From an uncultured Deferribacteres bacterium (GTDB taxonomy: Bacteria; Zhuqueibacterota; JdFR-76; DREG01), in assembly GCA_913009825.1 (NCBI GenBank), contig CAJVYQ010000001.1, forward strand, positions 1-64,000: 64,000 nucleotides of DNA. The letters are read 5' to 3'. Below, piece after piece: positions 36,778 through 44,834 of the stretch. A program made the translations under genes and the position numbers. Position 1 is the first letter of the stretch. The number at the start of each line of letters is the position of its first letter. The notes beneath the pieces are model-generated. The model saw only the letters and a program-made list of their open reading frames with translations, did no database searches and was not told the origin of the DNA.

Positions 36778-39033
36778 TCAGCGAATGACCAGCATTTTTT
36801 TATTGAGTGTAATCGTTGAAGATTTAATTTGATAAAAATAGATCCCCGGAGGGACCGGATTCCCATTGATATTTCTGCCATCCCATAGGATAAAAGCGTT
36901 ATTTTTACCGGCTGCAGACCGGATAACCTGATGAAATATTTTCTTGCCCAGAAGATTAAAAATAAAGAAATCAGCAGAAATAACATTTCCGGGAACAAAG
37001 TACTGAACCATAGTAAACTTCTGATTACCAACACCATCATTCCGAAAGGGATTGGGATAATTTTGTTCCAGCGTCCACTGATTGGGAAGTTGATCCGTTC
37101 GCCGGTTAGAGACTCTTGAAACCGTACCGGCTAAGGCGGCGAAAACATCCAATTTGCCCGCACCCCAATATTCATTGGGTGCAGCGCCGGTAAACTCATC
37201 CTGTCCGGCATGATCCTGCAGGATAGAGAGCAACTCTTCCGGACTCCTGTTCCCTTTTTGCTGCAGCAGTAACGCCACAGCTCCGGTTACATGCGGGGCA
37301 GCCATACTGGTTCCCTGAATGACCCAATGTTGTTGGTCCGGCAAAATTCTGGCAGGAGCAACTTCCGCAATATCTGCATCCTGGGACATGGATGAAGCGA
37401 TCACAAAACCGGGCGCAGAGATATCCGGTTTGATGCGGCCATCCCGCGTGGGGCCGATACTGGAAAAAAATGACCGGTCATCGAGTGTAGCGTTCACCCT
37501 GTAATTATTCCCATCTGCGGCGATCCAGCTTGTTTTAGTCGTATAAGCTCCTACGGTAATCACACGTGTGGCGGTGCCGGGAATAGCTACCGTGGATTTG
37601 CTGTCACCGGCTACATATTGCACGCTGTTCAATTGTCCGGAAAAATCGCTGAAACTGCTGTTTGAATCGAAGAGCCAGCCATCGAAATCTCCGCTGCCTT
37701 TGGTTAGCAAAACCCAGGTGATGGCATTGGCACTCAAATCGTAGGCCCGGTTACTGTTGTCAATTTTGATATAAACATGCCTATCGTGGTTAAAAGCATT
37801 GTTCTGTTCAGAAGCATCGATGGTTACCAAACCGTAAACTTTACCTGTAGCGCCGTTTTTAAATTTAAAATTCGACAACCGGTTGCCGGGACCAATCCAA
37901 CCGGTTTGCGTGATCCAGTTATCTCCCGTATTAAAACCACCGATGGCAAAATTAATGATCCCTTCCTGCGGGTACCAAATATCCAGCCCGATGAACCCTC
38001 CGCTATTATCCGGCGTTGTGAATTTGGTTCCTTTTACTGTATTTACATCAACCTGGTAATGGAGGTGAATATTATCGCTGCCCTCATTGGACGCGGCGGC
38101 AACTACAATTTTACCCGTCCCAACCATTAGATCGATCATCCTTGACGACAGCGAAGTATCGTCGTGCGGACCCTGGTGAGTACCTAAACTCAAATTAACC
38201 ACTGCCGGCCTGCCGTTAGCCCGGTTGTAGACAAACCGGATTCCATCGATGATATGAGCAAAATCGAAATCGGTTTTCACGACAACGATATCTGCGCGCG
38301 GTGCAATGCCGGTGTAATCGGCTGCCGCGAGGCCATCACCGGCAGCAATTCCGGTTACGTGGGTGCCGTGCCCCAGGTTTTCGCCGTTATCTTTTTCGGT
38401 GCACAGGTGTGCATCAATATCGGCCGCAGTCCACTCCGTCCCATAATGAAATTCGGCCGGGGAGTTGCCGTCGACCGTCTGATCCCACAGGTAAAGGATT
38501 CTGCTGCTGCCATCTTCATTTTTAAAATCGGCATGCGCCACATCGATACCGCTGTCCACAATTCCAATCACAACGCTGTCCCCCAGGTAGGCCCGCGTAA
38601 GAGGAACAGCACCAGCATGGGCCAAATCCGCTTTTATTTGAACCGTGCTTTTATCCAACGACATTTTCGCCCGGGGCGCAACATCCATGTAGCCAATTTT
38701 GCTGCTATTAGCCATTTTTTCGATTTGATTCAGCGGCATATAAACCGTGGCGAAAGAATCCAGATCGACGCCGATAAAACCGCCGCAGGCAGCCACTTCC
38801 GATTTGAGAGAGAAAACACCCGTTTTCTTTAAAAGCAAGGAAACCATTACCTGACTTGCCGCATTTTTTTTCAGGCCGTACAAATCGCCACGGTTTATTA
38901 TTTTTCCGGCGTCCGTTTCCGAGATCAGATCAATAAGCGCCGGTGACATTTTTTTTATCCCGGTACTCTGACCGGAATAACCGCTGCCACCCAAAACGGA
39001 CAAAATAAAAACAATGGTTAAAAAACGCCGCAT
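36778..39033 (-). CDS. Subtilisin-like serine protease (S8) with T9SS sorting domain
   Basis: The protein has 751 aa with AGGAAAAG before the ATG and a signal peptide. The S8 catalytic triad is visible: Asp 160 (GIVDSGID), His 222 (GHGTHVTGIAAG) and Ser in GTSMAAPHVTGAVALL. A domain is inserted between His and Ser (about 330-480). The C-terminal ~95 residues (WTLEQNYPNPFRND ... GIYFYQIKSS.. KKMLVIR) form a type A T9SS sorting domain. I infer export through the SprA translocon and attachment to or release from the cell surface. Confidence 0.92.
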   Translation of the reverse strand: MRRFLTIVFILSVLGGSGYSGQSTGIKKMSPALIDLISETDAGKIINRGDLYGLKKNAASQVMVSLLLKKTGVFSLKSEVAACGGFIGVDLDSFATVYMPLNQIEKMANSSKIGYMDVAPRAKMSLDKSTVQIKADLAHAGAVPLTRAYLGDSVVIGIVDSGIDVAHADFKNEDGSSRILYLWDQTVDGNSPAEFHYGTEWTAADIDAHLCTEKDNGENLGHGTHVTGIAAGDGLAAADYTGIAPRADIVVVKTDFDFAHIIDGIRFVYNRANGRPAVVNLSLGTHQGPHDDTSLSSRMIDLMVGTGKIVVAAASNEGSDNIHLHYQVDVNTVKGTKFTTPDNSGGFIGLDIWYPQEGIINFAIGGFNTGDNWITQTGWIGPGNRLSNFKFKNGATGKVYGLVTIDASEQNNAFNHDRHVYIKIDNSNRAYDLSANAITWVLLTKGSGDFDGWLFDSNSSFSDFSGQLNSVQYVAGDSKSTVAIPGTATRVITVGAYTTKTSWIAADGNNYRVNATLDDRSFFSSIGPTRDGRIKPDISAPGFVIASSMSQDADIAEVAPARILPDQQHWVIQGTSMAAPHVTGAVALLLQQKGNRSPEELLSILQDHAGQDEFTGAAPNEYWGAGKLDVFAALAGTVSRVSNRRTDQLPNQWTLEQNYPNPFRNDGVGNQKFTMVQYFVPGNVISADFFIFNLLGKKIFHQVIRSAAGKNNAFILWDGRNINGNPVPPGIYFYQIKSSTITLNKKMLVIR

Positions 39034-39223
39034 CTTTTCCTCAGAATCTGTTTATGGTTTACAAACTTCCGTTTTAACAAAAAGTTCAGGATAACAAACC
39101 GGGTCGACTTATTTCCACAAAATGCTTCAGAAAAAATTCCCGGCATCCCTATTAATTTTCGGCTGATTGTTGGAATTGCTCCACTAATAATATATAATTT
39201 CTTCGGAAGGATTAAATGATGGC

Positions 39224-39268
39224 AAAAAAAACCGCCCCGGTGGATCATTTGAAACGGCCGGGACGGTT
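39224..39268 (-). terminator. Intrinsic terminator of ssrA
   Basis: On the minus strand AACCGTCCCGG pairs with CCGGGGCGGTT (11 bp, one G-U) and is followed directly by eight T. It lies 17 nt after the tmRNA 3' end. Confidence 0.9.
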
Positions 39269-39285
39269 CGCTAAAATTTTATTTG

Positions 39286-39638
39286 TGGAGACGGCGGGAA
39301 TCGAACCCGCGTCCGGAAAAGTGTCCGATGAAGCATCTACATACTTAGTTTTTCGTTTAAATCTCGTCCGTGGAAGTACAAAAAACAGAACTGCCACGAA
39401 CCAGCCTGAAAAACTTAACAACCAACCTCCAGACAAAGTTGGCTGCGCACTCGCAAAATCGGCGCTGTCTGATCTCTATGCGAGTCTCAAAATCAGCAGC
39501 GGGTTGCCTTAATTAGGCAGCCAGTGCGTAATCGTAATCTGCAATTACATTTAGGTTTCGACTTTTTAGCGTGGCTGCCGAAATCCACGGTATGCAGCTT
39601 CATGAACGATCCTTCACCGTCGAACCCAGAGCGTCCCC
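39286..39638 (-). ncRNA. ssrA: Transfer-messenger RNA (tmRNA)
   Basis: The minus-strand 5' end GGGGACGCTCTGGGTTCGACGG pairs with the 3' end GGTTCGATTCCCGCCGTCTCCA to form the Ala acceptor and T arm, including the G-U pair at position 3 of the acceptor. The tag frame reads ADYDYALAA followed by TAA, with A at position -4 of the resume codon GCA as in other tmRNAs. The terminal ALAA is the ClpXP recognition end. The CCA tail is not encoded (discriminator A then CAA). It rescues stalled ribosomes with SmpB. The length is about 353 nt. Confidence 0.92.
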
Positions 39639-39669
39639 AAACGGTGTGAGCAAATCAAAGAACTGAAGG

Positions 39670-39698
39670 AATATAATAAATATTGCGTACAAATTCAA
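39670..39698 (-). promoter_or_regulatory. Promoter of ssrA
   Basis: On the minus strand TTGAAT (-35) and TATATT (-10) are separated by exactly 17 nt, placing transcription start about 25-30 nt before the mature tmRNA 5' end. That leader would be removed by RNase P. Confidence 0.6.
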
Positions 39699-39764
39699 CG
39701 CAAATTTGAAGAGTTGGTTCCGGATACTTTAGCTCACTTGCAACTTTAGCCACTTTCAACCGCG

Positions 39765-41162
39765 CTACTGTTTTCTGATCCATCGCTGCCAATCGTAATC
39801 CTGGAGCTCGTTTCGTGCGGTTGAGTGAACCAGAATATAATCGCCGAATCCACGAATATCAACAAAGATGAAATCGACACCGCCCTGGATATTAAAATAG
39901 TGCCAGATTTCGTAAGGGTTGGTATCGGAACTATTGGGGATTCTTTCTATTTCATCTGATTTTCCGTAGATCAGCAGCACCCGGCCCCGGTCCGACTTCC
40001 AGCCCGGTTTGCCGGAGCCGAAATGTTCATTGGCAAATTTCAACCGGTTTAAATATTGAGCCATGAACTTATTCTGAATAGTCGACAGATTGTCGTCTCT
40101 TTTTAGCCAAAACCGCTTTATAAAATTTCTTTTACCTGTCAAATCCAAACTTTTGAATATCTTACGTTCATTGGCAGCGGCAATGTAACGAGCACCGGAA
40201 AATTCGGACTGCAAGTCTTTTTCATCCATCGTATCATAAGTTTGATATTGGGGTGAGTTCAGATAATCCTCCGGGGAAAACTTTGTTGTGTTGCTAACCG
40301 TTTTATTCCGGTAATCATCCGGACGATAAACAAAAAATTTCTTTATGGCGGTGATTTTTTCGTCAGAATCCACATCCTGAACTTCGACACGCAAATAATA
40401 AATGCCGGAATGCAGACTGATGATATTAAATCCGGCGATTTCCACCGACGAGCTACCCGGTTTGTCTTTTAACTTATCCTGCAGAGCGCGGATTTCGTTG
40501 CCATTTCCATCCAGTAACAAATACTTGCTGCGGTATTGATTTTTGTCGCCATTCGGTTTCAAATTGTAAATTTCCGAATAGAAATACAGAACCGGCGCTC
40601 CGGTTCCGTAGATGCTGTTCGGATTGGGAATCACCCGGTAGTTGTTTTTAACAAATTTAGTTTTCCCTTTGAACGGTTCGATTAAAGAGGCCAATTGGAT
40701 ATCGGACATGGCCAGTTGATCTGCCACGATGGGCAAAATTTGTAAATCTGTTTCGATGAGACCGGATTTTTTTGTGTGTATATCCGTAATGACCACCTGC
40801 AAATGATACTCTCCCGGACGAATAATAATTCCGGAAAGATCCGCTAAACGCTGTGACGATGTAACCTGCGACAGGCTATCCACAATGGTGACATTATGCA
40901 GAGTATCCCGCACCACAAGGGAATCTTTCAGAAATATACGGCTATCGATCCGGAAATCCGCCCGGAATCGATCTCCATCCGGGACAAATTGCAACTGATC
41001 CCGATAAATGGAGTAGTAGATCTCCAGGTAGACAAAATCGGACGAAGTACGAAAGCGGGCATAATCCAGATCGAACCGGAGTTGTTTTTGATCTGCGCCC
41101 GCTCCTGCGGATAACAACAGGAGAAAAGTGAAAAACAGAAGTAAAGAGTGAACTCTTTTCAT
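39765..41162 (-). CDS. GWxTD domain-containing exported protein
   Basis: The protein has 465 aa with a signal peptide (SLLLFFTFLLLLSAGAGA). The N-terminal half is beta-sandwich-like. The C-terminal half is the GWxTD domain: YIAAANERKIFKSL, RFWLKRDDNLSTIQNKF, FGSGKPGWKSDRGRVLLIYG. The name-giving motif is GWKSD here, with Ser in place of Thr. The family is typical of Calditrichota, Ignavibacteria and relatives, and its function is unknown. The gene stands alone between ssrA and smc. Confidence 0.88.
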   Translation of the reverse strand: MKRVHSLLLFFTFLLLLSAGAGADQKQLRFDLDYARFRTSSDFVYLEIYYSIYRDQLQFVPDGDRFRADFRIDSRIFLKDSLVVRDTLHNVTIVDSLSQVTSSQRLADLSGIIIRPGEYHLQVVITDIHTKKSGLIETDLQILPIVADQLAMSDIQLASLIEPFKGKTKFVKNNYRVIPNPNSIYGTGAPVLYFYSEIYNLKPNGDKNQYRSKYLLLDGNGNEIRALQDKLKDKPGSSSVEIAGFNIISLHSGIYYLRVEVQDVDSDEKITAIKKFFVYRPDDYRNKTVSNTTKFSPEDYLNSPQYQTYDTMDEKDLQSEFSGARYIAAANERKIFKSLDLTGKRNFIKRFWLKRDDNLSTIQNKFMAQYLNRLKFANEHFGSGKPGWKSDRGRVLLIYGKSDEIERIPNSSDTNPYEIWHYFNIQGGVDFIFVDIRGFGDYILVHSTARNELQDYDWQRWIRKQ

Positions 41163-41204
41163 ATTTTATCTCTATTTTTTATGTGATACCTTTCAGGCGG
41201 CCGG

Positions 41205-41237
41205 AAACCTTCCGGGTTTTAAAAACCTGGAAGGTTT
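41205..41237. repeat. Hairpin repeat 'aaaccttccgggtttt'
   Basis: AAACCTTCCGGGTTTT pairs with AAAACCTGGAAGGTTT over 16 bp with a single G-U. It sits between the smc stop and the GWxTD gene. A relative occurs at 54081-54133. It could terminate smc transcription but lacks a T tract. Confidence 0.6.
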
Positions 41238-41261
41238 ATTTAGATTGGAAGGTTTAATTTA

Positions 41262-44200
41262 TTACGAATTAATAAACTCGTCCGTTTTTTGTAATTCCAC
41301 GGATACAATTTTCGAAATTCCTTCCTGTGCCATGGTAACACCATAAATATAATCGGCGGCTTCCATGGTAATTTTATTGTGCGACACAATAATAAATTGC
41401 GTATGCTCGGAAAATGAATCCAAAATCCGTAAAAAACGGCGTACGTTGATATCATCCAGGGGAGCATCCACCTCATCCAAAATACAGAAAGGACTGGGTT
41501 TAACCTGATAAATGGAGAACAACAGGGTTATCGCCGTCAGCGCTTTTTCGCCGGCGGAGAGCAGTTCCAGCGCGCCCAATTGTTTGCCGCGCGGTCTGGC
41601 TAAAATGATGATATCCGCGGTCAGAGGATCGTCAGAATCGAAGTGAATGCGCAGATCCCCTTCTCCACCTTCAAAAAATTGCTCAAAATTACGCCGAAAA
41701 TTGTCACGAATCCGGTTGAACACTTCTTCGAACTGCTCGTGTGCAGACCGGTTAATCACCCGGATTGTCTCTAATAATGTCTCCCGGGCTTCAACAAGAT
41801 CATTCTTTTGCCGGTACAAAAACTCCAATCGTTCCGATTCTTTTTTGTATTCGTCCAAAGCCAACAGATTGACGGCGCCAAAAGTTCGTAATCTTTCCCT
41901 GAATTTTTCCAATTTCAGGTTGATATTTTCCAACTCATCCGGCATACCGGCCCGGATGGGGGTGATATCGATGGTGTACTTTTCCCGGATATTTTTTTGC
42001 AGATTTTGAATTTTCATCTCAGTTTCGGAAACCTCGATCCTGAGATTTTGCAGAAGATCGACCGAACTTTCTCCTTCTTTGCGCGCCTGTTTCAGCACCG
42101 CTTCTTTTCTTTTGATCCGCTCCTGCAACTGCCGGTGTTCCTGTTTTTTCTCATTGTAACCGGATAGCAGGGTATCTTTTTTATGGCGTAACTGTTCCAG
42201 TTCAGTCCGGACGGATTCGATTTCCTGTTTGAAGGTCGCAGTATCCTGATGCGCCTCTTTTAATTCTTCTTCACGCTGAACGATGGTGTTTTCATAATCC
42301 TGCCGCGTTCTGCGCATTCTTTTCAAATCCGCTTCCAGCGTATTTTTTTCTCCGGTGGACTGCACTAAATTCACATTCAAATGATGGGCTTCCTCCGCCA
42401 ACTGATTTCTTTGAATCTCTAATTCTTCCAGTTTTCCCTGCAGAATCTCGGTTTCGTCTTCATAGCGGCGGCGTTTGCGGACGAGAGAATCCAATTCCGG
42501 TTTCATCAGTTGCAGACGCTCCCGGGTCTGTAAAATCAATCGTTCAATCTTTTCAAGCTCATTCCGGGAATTAACCAAATTATCGGTTAAATTTGCCAGC
42601 GTGGCTTTCTGCTGCGCCGCCTGTATCCTAACCTGTTGAAAATCTTCCCCGGCCTTTTTCACGTTTACTATTAAATTAGCGGTTTCATTTTCCGCATTTT
42701 TCCGTTCCATCAAAATCTTCTGCATGGTTTTTTCAGACACATTCGCCTCCCGGCTGATCTTTTTTATCCCAGTCAAAATTTCAGCAAGCTGTGCCGAGCG
42801 GGAAACGGCGCTCACCTTTTCTCCGGATTCATAGCGCCCGGAGCGAAGCAAGCCGTCGGCTGCCAATACCTCTCCGGTGAGAGAAGCCGCATGCCATTCC
42901 CCTGATTTCGACAAGGTTTTAAAGACCGCTGCATCATCCACAAAAAGATAGGAATGAAATAAGGTCTGGATCACCGGTCGTAGTTGGGGGGCAGTTTGAA
43001 TTACATCGGCGGCCCGGGACAAAACGCCGGCAACATCTAACAGTTCCCGCTCCGGCCGGGGAGGTGCAGCACCAATCCGGTTCAAAATTAAAAAGGTGAC
43101 CTGCCCTAATTTTTTCTGTTTCAACTGTTCGATCAAACCGAAGGCATCGGCCTCTGATTTCACCACCACATAAAACGCTTTTTCTCCCAAAATCGCTTCC
43201 ACGGCCATGCGGTATTTTTTCGGCACCGTAATCAGGTCAGCCAACAGGCCGAATACACCGGGTTGGGTTTTACTCACTTTCAAAACAAACTGAACTCCAT
43301 CCGGGTAACCTTCATTCAACTCGATGAGATTTTCAAAAAATGATTTTTGCTGTTGCAGGGTCGCCAGTTTATTCTTTAAAACGGCAAATTTTTCCCGGCT
43401 TTCCTCCGTCCCGCTCTGCAGATCACGAACACGTTCCTGCTGTTTTTGTAACTGTTCTTCCGCCTGCAAATAGAGTTTTTCCAGTTTTTTTTCATCTAGA
43501 GCTAACTGATCTTCTTTCCGGGATTTCTCCTGCTGCGTCTCGAGCAACCGGCTGATCTCTTTTTTTAACTGATCGATACGACCTTCCTGGTGGATCAACT
43601 GGGATTCCAACAGGTTTCTTTCTTTCTCCTTCTCGTTGATTGTTTCCAACAATTGGATCAATTGGGTTTGCGCTTCGTTGGCGTCCAGGCGTCTTCTTGC
43701 CAGCGCTTTTTCAAACTCGGCCAATTCCTGTTCTTTAAGGCGGTATCTCATGCGCAGGGCATCTACTTTTTCTCCCAGCATGCCCAAATTGGGTTCATTT
43801 TCTTTGATGCGCTGCCGCAGAATTTCAACTCTTTTTTTCAACTGTTCCCGCTCGGCGGCATATCTTTGAATTTTTTCTTCTGTGGCTTTGAACCGTTCCT
43901 GTGTCACGATGATAATATTTTCATTCCGATGGATCGCTTCCGTTTGCCGGGACAAATTTCTTTGAAATTTCGCCAGGGAGTCTTCCATGGTCATCAGCAA
44001 GACCCGGTTCTTTTCCAAATCCGCTTCATCCCGGGATAAAACCGAGCGGTTCTGTTGATAATTTCGTTCCAGATTGGTCAAATCATTTTTCAGCGGTTTA
44101 AGTTTTTTCTGCAAAACAAAATATTTCAGAGAAGCTGCCCGGATTTCCAGTTCTTCAACTTCATGATTCAGTGCCTGGTAACGCTCCGCATGGCTAACCT

Positions 44201-44822
44201 GTCGTTTCAGAGAATTCACATTCCGTTCCACTTCGGAGAGGATGTCGACAACCCGGTTCAAATCACCGTTCGTCGCCTCCAGTTTACGAAACGCGGCGTT
44301 ACGGCGCTGTTTGTATTTATTAATCCCGGCCGCTTCTTCAAACAGGCCCAATCTTTCATCCGACTTGCTGCTGAGGATCGATTCTACCATTTTTAATTCG
44401 ATCACCGAATAGGTGTCCGGTCCCACGCCGGTGTCGATAAACAAGTCACGGATATCTTTCAAACGGCAGTGTGTTTTGTTCAACAAATATTCACTTTCTC
44501 CGGAACGGTACAGTCTTCGGGTAATCATCACTTCGCTGTATTCGATGGGTAAAACATTGCGGTTATTCTGGATGGTCATGGAAACTTCCGCCATGCCCAG
44601 CGGTTTCGCAGTTTTAGAGCCGGAGAAGATCACATTTTCCATCTTCTCGCTGCGGAGAATACCGGCTCTTTGCTCGCCCAACACCCAGCGAACGGCATCG
44701 ACAATATTGGATTTTCCACAGCCATTGGGGCCAACAATACAGGTCAACCCGCCGTTAAAATCAAGCAGTGTTTTATGTGCAAACGATTTAAATCCGTGAA
44801 TTTTTAAATTTGATAAATACAT
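41262..44822 (-). CDS. smc: Chromosome segregation SMC ATPase
   Basis: The protein has 1186 aa, the normal SMC length. It has an N-terminal head with Walker A GPNGCGKSNIVDAV, two long coiled coils (about 170-500 and 670-1010), a hinge near 510-660 with the GLLADLI..AVEAILG segment, and a C-terminal head with the signature LLSAGEKALTAITLLFSIY and Walker B FCILDEVDAPLDD. It compacts and segregates chromosomes with ScpAB (not in the window). It starts 12 bp after the glycosidase-like gene, so the two probably share a transcript. Confidence 0.95.
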   Translation of the reverse strand: MYLSNLKIHGFKSFAHKTLLDFNGGLTCIVGPNGCGKSNIVDAVRWVLGEQRAGILRSEKMENVIFSGSKTAKPLGMAEVSMTIQNNRNVLPIEYSEVMITRRLYRSGESEYLLNKTHCRLKDIRDLFIDTGVGPDTYSVIELKMVESILSSKSDERLGLFEEAAGINKYKQRRNAAFRKLEATNGDLNRVVDILSEVERNVNSLKRQVSHAERYQALNHEVEELEIRAASLKYFVLQKKLKPLKNDLTNLERNYQQNRSVLSRDEADLEKNRVLLMTMEDSLAKFQRNLSRQTEAIHRNENIIIVTQERFKATEEKIQRYAAEREQLKKRVEILRQRIKENEPNLGMLGEKVDALRMRYRLKEQELAEFEKALARRRLDANEAQTQLIQLLETINEKEKERNLLESQLIHQEGRIDQLKKEISRLLETQQEKSRKEDQLALDEKKLEKLYLQAEEQLQKQQERVRDLQSGTEESREKFAVLKNKLATLQQQKSFFENLIELNEGYPDGVQFVLKVSKTQPGVFGLLADLITVPKKYRMAVEAILGEKAFYVVVKSEADAFGLIEQLKQKKLGQVTFLILNRIGAAPPRPERELLDVAGVLSRAADVIQTAPQLRPVIQTLFHSYLFVDDAAVFKTLSKSGEWHAASLTGEVLAADGLLRSGRYESGEKVSAVSRSAQLAEILTGIKKISREANVSEKTMQKILMERKNAENETANLIVNVKKAGEDFQQVRIQAAQQKATLANLTDNLVNSRNELEKIERLILQTRERLQLMKPELDSLVRKRRRYEDETEILQGKLEELEIQRNQLAEEAHHLNVNLVQSTGEKNTLEADLKRMRRTRQDYENTIVQREEELKEAHQDTATFKQEIESVRTELEQLRHKKDTLLSGYNEKKQEHRQLQERIKRKEAVLKQARKEGESSVDLLQNLRIEVSETEMKIQNLQKNIREKYTIDITPIRAGMPDELENINLKLEKFRERLRTFGAVNLLALDEYKKESERLEFLYRQKNDLVEARETLLETIRVINRSAHEQFEEVFNRIRDNFRRNFEQFFEGGEGDLRIHFDSDDPLTADIIILARPRGKQLGALELLSAGEKALTAITLLFSIYQVKPSPFCILDEVDAPLDDINVRRFLRILDSFSEHTQFIIVSHNKITMEAADYIYGVTMAQEGISKIVSVELQKTDEFINS

Positions 44823-44834
44823 AGAAACCTAATA

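Noticed and set aside
39216-39512. Plus-strand 98-codon frame.
   Set aside because: It covers the tmRNA and its terminator; structure and promoter show this is an RNA gene on the minus strand.
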